A stretch of DNA of 16,706 nucleotides from JBDTLH01 sp039934875. GTDB taxonomy: Bacteria; Acidobacteriota; Terriglobia; Terriglobales; Acidobacteriaceae. Position numbers and translations under genes: made by a program. Shown here piece by piece: positions 6,549-11,705 of this stretch; the first letter of the stretch is position 1, and each line of letters begins with the position of its first letter. Location of the stretch: assembly GCA_039934875.1 (NCBI GenBank), contig JBDTLH010000155.1, positions 1-16,706 on the forward strand, given 5' to 3'. The notes beneath the pieces are model-generated. The model saw only the letters and a list, made by a program, of their open reading frames with translations. It did not search any database and had not been told where the DNA came from.

Positions 6549-7013
6549 ATGGAGCATCACCGTATTCTCGCGATTGATCTTGGGACCCGCCGTATCGGCC
6601 TCGCGGTATGCGACGCGCTGGGTATCACGGCGCAGGGACTGCCCACGCTCGAGCGCAGCAGCCGGAGGGAAGATTTTTTCCGGCTGGGCAAGGTCATCCA
6701 CCAAAATCAGGTGGCGGAGATCGTGCTTGGTGACCCCATCCGCATGTCAGGCGAGGCAGGCGCGGCCTCGGACCGCTCGCAGAAATTCGCCGAACTGCTA
6801 CGCGCGAGGTTCGGGTTGCCGGTCCATCTGCTCGACGAACGGCTCACCTCGGCGGAGGCCCATCGCGTGCTCGATGAAGCCAGTGTCCCGGGACGTCGCC
6901 GTAAGCAGATGATCGACGAACTCGCCGCAGTGCTGATTCTTCAGCAGTTTCTGGCGCGCCGGGAAACACGACAAAGCCTCGGCGAAGGCGACGCTGCCGA
7001 ACCTGGTACATAG
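6549..7013 (+). CDS. ruvX: putative pre-16S rRNA nuclease RuvX/YqgF
   Basis: The protein has 154 residues and an RNase H-like fold. YqgF trims the 5' end of 16S rRNA and was earlier annotated as a Holliday junction resolvase. The first acidic residue is Asp10 in ILAIDLGTRRIGLAV, IVLGDPIRMSG (58-68) corresponds to the usual IVVGLP.. strand, Asp96-Glu97 lie in HLLDERLTSAEA, and Asp123 lies in KQMIDELAAVLILQQFL. All three catalytic acids are present. Only TTGGA directly before the ATG resembles a Shine-Dalgarno site and it is too close, so initiation may be near-leaderless. The length is slightly above E. coli YqgF (138) because of a polar tail after residue 138. The AI-2E gene follows 39 nt downstream. 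Confidence 0.93.
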   Translation: MEHHRILAIDLGTRRIGLAVCDALGITAQGLPTLERSSRREDFFRLGKVIHQNQVAEIVLGDPIRMSGEAGAASDRSQKFAELLRARFGLPVHLLDERLTSAEAHRVLDEASVPGRRRKQMIDELAAVLILQQFLARRETRQSLGEGDAAEPGT

Positions 7014-7040
7014 AAATGCAGACTTCGAGCATCCAATGAC

Positions 7041-7045
7041 GGAGG
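7041..7045 (+). promoter_or_regulatory. strong Shine-Dalgarno site that fixes a GTG start
   Basis: GGAGG lies seven bases before the GTG at 7053 and 13 bases before the in-frame ATG at 7059. The spacing favours the GTG as start of the AI-2E family gene. Confidence 0.75.
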
Positions 7046-7052
7046 TACTTGC

Positions 7053-8222
7053 GTGCCAATGGCGTTTCCCCAGTTTCGCAAGAAAGATGTCCCGCCCCCG
7101 CTAAACCTAAACGATGCCCCGCCGCAAACAGTCGCGGAGCAGGTCGAGCAGGACGAGATCTTGCGCACATCGATCCAGGCTGGTACCTTCGCCCAAATCG
7201 TGATGACCATCGCGATCGTCTTAGTACTCGTCTATTACGCGAAACTCCCGCTGATCGTGATTTGCATCTCTATCCTGCTGGCATTCATCCTCGAACCGAT
7301 TGTGCGCGCCTGCCAACACATTAAGATCCCGCGCCCGGTTGGCTCCTTACTCGCGCTGCTCATCTTTGCCGCCGCGCTCTACGGCCTCTCCTACTTTTTC
7401 TATCAGCGGGCGGCGGACTTCGCCCAGCAGCTTCCCCATTACTCGAACAAGATCAAGCGCGATTTAGGAAGATACGAACGGCGCGCTAGCGAACTGCAAA
7501 AGACGACCGAGAGCGTAATGAACATGGCGCAGCCGCAAGGGCAAAAAAAGGCTGCGACTCCGGTCACCGTCCAACCGGAGAGCACTGGATTGGCGGAGTG
7601 GTTGCGGAACAACTTTGGCACAGTATCTGAGTTGGTGCTGACCATTACGTTCATACCGTTCCTTGCCTATTTCATGCTCACCTGGGGGGAGCACGTGCGG
7701 CGCTCGACGGTTGGGCTCTTCAACGAGGAGCACCGCCGCGCCGCCTACAAAACTCTGGGCAAGATCTCCGACATGATGCGCATCTTCATTATTGGAAATT
7801 TCTATATTGGCATTTTCATCTCCGCGATCAGCATCGTAGTCTTCGGACTTCTTGGACTGCCTTACTTCTATTTCACGGGAGTACTGAGTGGGTTCTTGAG
7901 TTTGGTGCCCTATTTAGGAGTGCTCTTGGCATTCGTACCTCCCATCGCCACTGGACTCGGCCACCTTACAGCTACTCACCTCATCGTCATTTTCATGACC
8001 GTTCTGGGACTGCATCTCTTCTCCATGAATGTGCTCTATCCCAAAATCCTGGGCAAACGGATGGATCTAAACCCGCTGGTGGTCACGCTGTCGCTGCTCA
8101 TCTGGGGATGGATATGGGGCGCAATGGGGCTGATTCTAGCGGTACCAATCACTGCCGCGATAAAGATAGTCTGCGACAATGTAGAGCAGCTGAAGCCAGT
8201 CGGAGCCTGGATGGGAGAGTAG
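7053..8222 (+). CDS. AI-2E family transporter-like membrane protein
   Basis: The protein has 389 residues of the AI-2E transport family (PF01594; YdiK/TqsA/PerM group), inner-membrane permease-like proteins of mostly unknown substrate; only some export autoinducer-2. Residues 1-44 are a Pro-rich cytoplasmic extension. Hydrophobic helices follow at about 46-62, 65-84 and 95-117. A soluble, charged segment at about 118-188 includes a Gln/Lys/Pro-rich stretch, and the C-terminal half has helices at about 191-211, 243-268, 272-300, 306-328 and 340-372. Family hallmarks are SLVPYLGVLLAFVPP (283-297) and YPKILGKRMDLNPLVVTL (329-346), then WGWIWGAMGLILAVPITA. The family is clear. There is no luxS or lsr gene nearby to support an AI-2 role, so the substrate stays open. 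It may be cotranscribed with ruvX. Confidence 0.9.
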   Translation: MPMAFPQFRKKDVPPPLNLNDAPPQTVAEQVEQDEILRTSIQAGTFAQIVMTIAIVLVLVYYAKLPLIVICISILLAFILEPIVRACQHIKIPRPVGSLLALLIFAAALYGLSYFFYQRAADFAQQLPHYSNKIKRDLGRYERRASELQKTTESVMNMAQPQGQKKAATPVTVQPESTGLAEWLRNNFGTVSELVLTITFIPFLAYFMLTWGEHVRRSTVGLFNEEHRRAAYKTLGKISDMMRIFIIGNFYIGIFISAISIVVFGLLGLPYFYFTGVLSGFLSLVPYLGVLLAFVPPIATGLGHLTATHLIVIFMTVLGLHLFSMNVLYPKILGKRMDLNPLVVTLSLLIWGWIWGAMGLILAVPITAAIKIVCDNVEQLKPVGAWMGE

Positions 8223-8278
8223 TGTCCGTCCTATGTGCGATAGGCATGAAGCATTCCGAACCGTCCAAACATTGAAAG

Positions 8279-8298
8279 AGCGGCCTTTGTAGGCCGCT
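8279..8298. terminator. hairpin between convergent AI-2E and carD genes
   Basis: AGCGGCCT (8279-8286) and AGGCCGCT (8291-8298) form a perfect 8-bp stem with a TTGT loop. The T tracts are weak on both sides (ATTCATTAATTT on the plus strand, CTTTCAATG on the minus strand). Its place between two convergent genes suggests a bidirectional terminator of moderate strength. Confidence 0.55.
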
Positions 8299-8325
8299 AT
8301 TCATTAATTTCCCCAGAAATGCGCT

Positions 8326-8859
8326 TTATGCGTCGGGCATTAGTTCAGGGAATTTCAGTTGCAATCTGCCCATGGTATCGACGATCAGCTCATCAGCGGC
8401 GTTCTGATCAATGTTCTTGGCCATGGCAATCTCGCTGGCGACCAGATAACGCGCCCGCTCCACCATTTTCTTCTCGCGCGGAGACAAAGGCTTCATGCGA
8501 TGCAGATTCAACAGGTTCTTGAGCACGGCGGCGACGTCGAGCAGGGATCCGGTGCGCATCCTCTCGGAATTTTCTTTGAAGCGAAACTTCCAATCGCTGT
8601 TTGCATCTTCAAATTTTTCATCTTGCAAAAATAGAAGTACGTGGGCCGCCTCCGCCGATTTAAGCACTGGCCGTAAACCTACGGCATTTGCGTTGCTGAT
8701 AGGGACCGTAACCTTGAGACTGCTGGCGGAGATTCTCAACTCATAAAATTGCTGCACCTGGTTGTTCAAATATCGCTGGCTGATTTGTTCAATGACACCA
8801 ACTCCATGATTCGGATATACCACTTTGTCGCCTACGTGAAACGACTGAAGACCTGCCAT
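8326..8859 (-). CDS. carD: CarD/CdnL-family RNA polymerase-binding transcription factor
   Basis: The protein has 177 residues. CarD/CdnL binds the RNA polymerase beta subunit and stabilises open complexes at weak promoters, notably rRNA promoters. The N-terminal Tudor-like RNAP-interaction domain starts with FHVGDKVVYPNHGVGVIEQI (7-26) and runs to about residue 60. The helical DNA-binding domain holds NSDWKFRFKENSERMRTGS, where Trp90 corresponds to the conserved minor-groove Trp of mycobacterial CarD, and LSPREKKMVERARYLVASE. The length and absence of an N-terminal AT-hook or C-terminal HMGA region point to the CdnL type, not Myxococcus CarD. AAGAGGGC ending seven bases before the ATG is a good Shine-Dalgarno site. 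The gene diverges from greA, another RNA polymerase-binding factor. Confidence 0.93.
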   Translation of the reverse strand: MAGLQSFHVGDKVVYPNHGVGVIEQISQRYLNNQVQQFYELRISASSLKVTVPISNANAVGLRPVLKSAEAAHVLLFLQDEKFEDANSDWKFRFKENSERMRTGSLLDVAAVLKNLLNLHRMKPLSPREKKMVERARYLVASEIAMAKNIDQNAADELIVDTMGRLQLKFPELMPDA

Positions 8860-8961
8860 GAATTCCGCCCTCTTGAAATCTAAACTTTACACTTGCTTAC
8901 CATTGTCAGGTTATCAACTGCCGCAGCTTTAAGCAATCCAATTCGAGGGTTGCTGAACGGG

Positions 8962-8973
8962 CTAAATATTTAG
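8962..8973. repeat. perfect 12-bp palindrome CTAAATATTTAG
   Basis: CTAAATATTTAG reads identically on both strands and sits near the middle of the carD/greA intergenic region, about 80 bp upstream of the greA -35 box and 100 bp upstream of the carD ATG. It could be a binding site for a dimeric regulator. No second copy was noticed at the other promoters of the window. Confidence 0.45.
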
Positions 8974-9053
8974 ATATCAATGACTTGCAGAAGCCATCCA
9001 GCAACTCGCAATGTACTGATTCAGGTTGTCTGAGGTTTGGGATAATCCACTTT

Positions 9054-9081
9054 CTTACAGGCTGCACCTAGCGCGTATAAT
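9054..9081 (+). promoter_or_regulatory. greA: sigma-70-type promoter of greA
   Basis: A perfect -10 TATAAT (9076-9081) is preceded after 16 nt by CTTACA (9054-9059), which matches TTGACA at four of six positions. The start site would be near 9088, giving a leader of about 100 nt. Confidence 0.65.
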
Positions 9082-9089
9082 GAAGCGAG

Positions 9090-9114
9090 ACGCTGGCGGA
9101 ATCTACGCCGGCGT
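9090..9114 (+). promoter_or_regulatory. greA: hairpin at the 5' end of the greA leader
   Basis: ACGCTGGCG (9090-9098) pairs with CGCCGGCGT (9106-9114) over nine positions with one G-U pair and a 7-nt loop. It begins within a few bases of the predicted start site and is followed by TTAGTTC, too poor in T for a normal terminator. It could stabilise the 5' end or cause early pausing. Confidence 0.45.
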
Positions 9115-9155
9115 TTAGTTCAATCTGGCGAGCTTATTCAATATAAATTGCCGTT

Positions 9156-9172
9156 GAATTGGCCGCCAATTC
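9156..9172 (+). promoter_or_regulatory. greA: small hairpin upstream of the greA start
   Basis: GAATTGG (9156-9162) and CCAATTC (9166-9172) form a perfect 7-bp stem with a 3-nt loop, ending 18 nt before the ATG. It may affect ribosome access to the weak Shine-Dalgarno site CAGGT at 9182-9186. Confidence 0.35.
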
Positions 9173-9190
9173 TAGTGATTGCAGGTTCCC

Positions 9191-9691
9191 ATGCCCGAAC
9201 AAGTCAGAAAAAAAATAGAAGAAGAGATCAAATCTCTGGAGCACGAGCTTACCAACGAGCTTCCCAAGGAGATCAAGAAGGCAGCCTCTCTCGGGGACCT
9301 CAGTGAAAACGCCGAATATCACATGGCGAAGCAGCGCCAGGTCTTCGTCAATGCTCGCCTCGGACAGCTTAAAAAGCGCGTCGCTGAACTGGCGCTGGTG
9401 AACCTCTCGAACATTCCGCGGGACTGTGTCGCATTCGGTTCGATGGTGACGGTCTATGACAGCACAAAGGGAGAAGAGATCGTCTTTAAGCTGGTAACCA
9501 GCGAAGAGACCGATGTAAGCAAAGGCCTGATCTCGACCACCTCCCCCATCGGCAAGGCCCTAATGGGGAAAAAAGTCGGCGACGAGGTGACCGTGATTAT
9601 TCCTTCCGGTAAGCGCGAGATGGAGGTCCTCAAACTCTCCACCATTCACGATCAGGGTGCGCTGGAAGCCATGACCAACGGAGCCAGGTGA
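9191..9691 (+). CDS. greA: transcription elongation factor GreA
   Basis: The protein has 166 residues. GreA enters the RNA polymerase secondary channel and stimulates cleavage of backtracked RNA. The N-terminal coiled coil (about 4-75) carries the conserved tip GDLSENAEYHMAKQRQ with Asp36 and Glu39, the two acidic residues that hold the catalytic Mg ion. The C-terminal FKBP-like domain (about 80-160) has the typical ISTTSPIGKALMGKKVGDEV. An in-frame TTG lies at 9179, but the ATG at 9191 gives the standard GreA start (MPEQVRKKIEEEI), so I use it. The next gene starts 6 nt after the stop, indicating an operon. Confidence 0.95.
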   Translation: MPEQVRKKIEEEIKSLEHELTNELPKEIKKAASLGDLSENAEYHMAKQRQVFVNARLGQLKKRVAELALVNLSNIPRDCVAFGSMVTVYDSTKGEEIVFKLVTSEETDVSKGLISTTSPIGKALMGKKVGDEVTVIIPSGKREMEVLKLSTIHDQGALEAMTNGAR

Positions 9692-9697
9692 TTGCCT

Positions 9698-10390
9698 ATG
9701 ACCTGGACCAGCGCATTCGGTCGCGCCTGCGGGGTGATTTTGCAGGCCATCGTGAGAGGGCTTGCGCTCACCCGTATCTCGCCGAATGTGCTGACATTTC
9801 TAGGGCTGGTAATCAACACCATCGCCGCCATTCTCTTCGGGATCGCTAGTCCGGTGAACCATGTCCGGCTTTTTCTTTATGCCGGGTTGGTGATCATCGG
9901 CGCCGGCATCTTCGACATGGTGGATGGCCGCGTCGCCCGCGCCACAAACCAAGTCACCACTTTCGGTGCGTTCTTCGATTCAGTAATCGACCGCTACAGC
10001 GACGTCGCTCTGTTCTTCGGTCTGCTGGTCTATTACGCGCGCGCCAACCGTTTCTTCTATTTGTTGCTGGTGGCGTTTGTGATGCTTAGCTCGGTCATGG
10101 TCAGCTACACTCGCGCTCGCGCCGAAGCCCTTATTGGAAAATGCAAGGTGGGCTTCATGGAGCGTCCGGAGCGCATCGTGCTGGTCATCATTGGCGCCCT
10201 CTTCGCCGGGCTGGGAGCCATGGCTCCGGTATTATGGGTGCTGGCTATCATCTCCACAATTACTGTGATTCACCGCATTCGCTATACGTATCTGCACACC
10301 AAATTCATGTCGGAAATGGAAGCCGTGCCATCTGCCGTAACCGCTGCTGCCGTTGATGAGACCCCTTCGCGCGTCTCCATGCCAAGCTGA
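9698..10390 (+). CDS. CDP-alcohol phosphatidyltransferase, PI/PI-phosphate synthase-like
   Basis: The protein has 230 residues. It transfers a phosphatidyl group from CDP-diacylglycerol to an alcohol in the inner membrane. The family signature is complete: D73-x2-DG-x2-AR-x8-G90-x3-D94-x3-D98, read as DMVDGRVAR...FGAFFDSVIDRYSD. The following LLVYYA, SYTRARAEALIGKCKVGFME and RPERIVLVIIG resemble phosphatidylinositol-phosphate and archaetidylinositol-phosphate synthases more than PgsA or PssA, so the acceptor may be an inositol phosphate. This is suggestive only. About six hydrophobic segments span residues 29-205, and the last 30 residues are Ala/Val-rich and soluble. ATG at 9698 has AGGTGA seven bases upstream, which favours it over the TTG at 9692. 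It lies 6 nt after greA and its stop shares one base with the asparaginase start. Confidence 0.85.
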   Translation: MTWTSAFGRACGVILQAIVRGLALTRISPNVLTFLGLVINTIAAILFGIASPVNHVRLFLYAGLVIIGAGIFDMVDGRVARATNQVTTFGAFFDSVIDRYSDVALFFGLLVYYARANRFFYLLLVAFVMLSSVMVSYTRARAEALIGKCKVGFMERPERIVLVIIGALFAGLGAMAPVLWVLAIISTITVIHRIRYTYLHTKFMSEMEAVPSAVTAAAVDETPSRVSMPS

Positions 10391-11358
10391 TGAAAGATAC
10401 CGGCGCCTCTCCCGTACTGCTGGTCCATGGCGGTGCATGGGCGATCCCCCCGGAGATGCTCAGCGCACATCGCAACGGGGTCAGCCACGCCCGCGATGCC
10501 GGCTGGGCGGTGCTCAGGCGTGGGGGCTCCGCAATTGAAGCTGTCGAAGCCGCAGTCGTCGTGCTCGAAGATGACGATACCTTTGATGCCGGTCGCGGCA
10601 GTTTTCTCACCTCCGACGGCCACGTTCAACTCGACGCTCTGATGATGGATGGCGCTACTCTGCGCGCCGGTGGTGTGGGCTGCGTGGAACGCTTGCGAAA
10701 TCCGGTGCGCGCGGCGCGACTGGTGCTGGAACAAAGTCCCCATGTTTATTTCGTCGGCCCTGGCGCCGAGGAGTTCGTTCGCTCTCTTGGCATGGAATTA
10801 ATCGAGAACTCCGAATTAATCCTGCAACGAGAGCGAGAGCGCCTCCAAGCCGCCCAGGACCGCGCCGCCGTCGGACTCAATGACCCCACCTTCTCGGGCG
10901 AATTCGCTGTTCCTGCTGAATTCGATTCACATGATACGGTCGGCGCCATCGCCCTCGACACGCTCGGCAACCTGGCGGCTGCGACCTCCACCGGAGGCAC
11001 GCTAAACAAGACGCCGGGACGTGTCGGCGACTCTTCGCTGATCGGCTGTGGATGCTATGCGGATAACAGTTCCGCCGCGACCTCGCTCACTGGATGGGGC
11101 GAACCCATCATGAAGCTGGTGCTCGGCAAATGGGCATGCGACCGGGTAAGCTCGGGCAGCACGCCACAGACGGCTGCTTCGCACGCGATCGAGTATCTTA
11201 GCGCTCGCCTCCACGGCCACGGGGGCATCATATTGCTCGATCGCAGCGGCCGCTTCGGGCTCGCCCACAACACACCGAAAATGGCATGGGGGTTGGCTAC
11301 TCTCAACCGTCAGTCCGCAGGATGCCATGGGAATGAGCTATCAAACGCATGGGAATAG
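10390..11358 (+). CDS. iaaA: isoaspartyl peptidase/L-asparaginase (plant-type, Ntn hydrolase)
   Basis: The protein has 322 residues. The family cleaves isoaspartyl dipeptides and asparagine, after self-processing into two subunits. The N-terminal PVLLVHGGAWAIPPE (8-22), GGSAIEAVEAAVVVLED (45-61) and FDAGRGSFLTSDGHVQLDA (65-83) are typical. The nucleophile is Thr183 in HDTVGAIALD, just after the cleavage site; family members often have GTVGAV, so the DTVGAI context is slightly unusual but the Thr is intact. NLAAATSTGGTLNKTPGRVGDS (194-215) and the GCGCYADN stretch hold the substrate residues. Length is normal. The ATG shares one base with the stop of the preceding phosphatidyltransferase (TGATG), so translation is probably coupled. 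The enzyme may salvage damaged isoaspartyl peptides; glycosylasparaginase activity cannot be ruled out. Confidence 0.92.
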   Translation: MKDTGASPVLLVHGGAWAIPPEMLSAHRNGVSHARDAGWAVLRRGGSAIEAVEAAVVVLEDDDTFDAGRGSFLTSDGHVQLDALMMDGATLRAGGVGCVERLRNPVRAARLVLEQSPHVYFVGPGAEEFVRSLGMELIENSELILQRERERLQAAQDRAAVGLNDPTFSGEFAVPAEFDSHDTVGAIALDTLGNLAAATSTGGTLNKTPGRVGDSSLIGCGCYADNSSAATSLTGWGEPIMKLVLGKWACDRVSSGSTPQTAASHAIEYLSARLHGHGGIILLDRSGRFGLAHNTPKMAWGLATLNRQSAGCHGNELSNAWE

Positions 11359-11414
11359 CTGATTGAGATCGAATAAAAGGTAACCAACCCGGTTCTAATT
11401 TAATCTTACTGTTT

Positions 11415-11419
11415 AGGAA
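11415..11419 (+). promoter_or_regulatory. yggX: ribosome binding site of yggX
   Basis: AGGAA lies seven bases before the ATG at 11427. The 68-nt gap after the asparaginase gene is AT-rich, but I find neither a clear promoter nor a clear terminator in it. Confidence 0.6.
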
Positions 11420-11426
11420 ATCCAGA

Positions 11427-11696
11427 ATGCCACATATGGTGCAATGCGTACGCTATAAGAACGAAATGGAGGGACTCGACGAGCCTCCATTCGACAGTCC
11501 TCTGGGACAGCAGATCTATGAGCGCGTATCAAAGCGTGCGTGGAACGATTGGGTGGAGCATCAGAAGATGTTGCTCAACGAATACCATCTGCAACCTTGG
11601 AAGCGCGAAGCGCAGGAATTCCTGGTGGAGCAGATGAACCAGTTCTTCTTCGGAGAAGGATCAAAGCTCCCGGAGCAATTTGTTCCCACTGAGTGA
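11427..11696 (+). CDS. yggX: probable Fe(2+)-trafficking protein YggX
   Basis: The protein has 89 residues, the usual family size (about 90). It matches the small YggX family: MVQCVRYKNEMEGLDEPPFDS (4-24), LGQQIYERVSKRAWNDWVEHQ (26-46) with the conserved aromatic/Trp core, MLLNEYHLQPW (48-58), and the terminal FLVEQMNQFFFG (64-75). Cys7 corresponds to the conserved cysteine tied to iron and oxidant resistance. In enterobacteria YggX protects Fe-S enzymes from superoxide and belongs to the same operon as mutY; here mutY is some 9 kb away. The next gene starts 9 nt after the stop, so the glycosyltransferase may be cotranscribed, though no functional link is evident. Confidence 0.93.
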   Translation: MPHMVQCVRYKNEMEGLDEPPFDSPLGQQIYERVSKRAWNDWVEHQKMLLNEYHLQPWKREAQEFLVEQMNQFFFGEGSKLPEQFVPTE

Positions 11697-11705
11697 GCTA
11701 ACCTA

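Larger units (their letters stand above)
8860..9190. promoter_or_regulatory. 331-bp divergent carD/greA regulatory region
   Basis: No gene is visible here. On the minus strand, CTGACA (8909-8904) and TTGATA (8917-8912) are possible carD -35 boxes, but neither has a good -10 at the right distance (TAAAGT is only 14 nt after the first). A stem AGCAATCC/GGGTTGCT (8932-8954, 7-nt loop, one G-T pair) and the palindrome at 8962-8973 lie in the middle. The greA promoter and two leader hairpins fill the right part. The region is more AT-rich than the genes beside it, as expected for regulatory DNA. Confidence 0.6.

Noticed and set aside
7053..8222. Quorum-sensing role (AI-2 export) for the AI-2E family protein
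   Set aside because: Most members of the family have other or unknown substrates, and no luxS or lsr gene lies in the window.
9179..9190. TTG start for greA four codons upstream
   Set aside because: The ATG at 9191 gives the standard GreA N-terminus and no good Shine-Dalgarno site supports the TTG.
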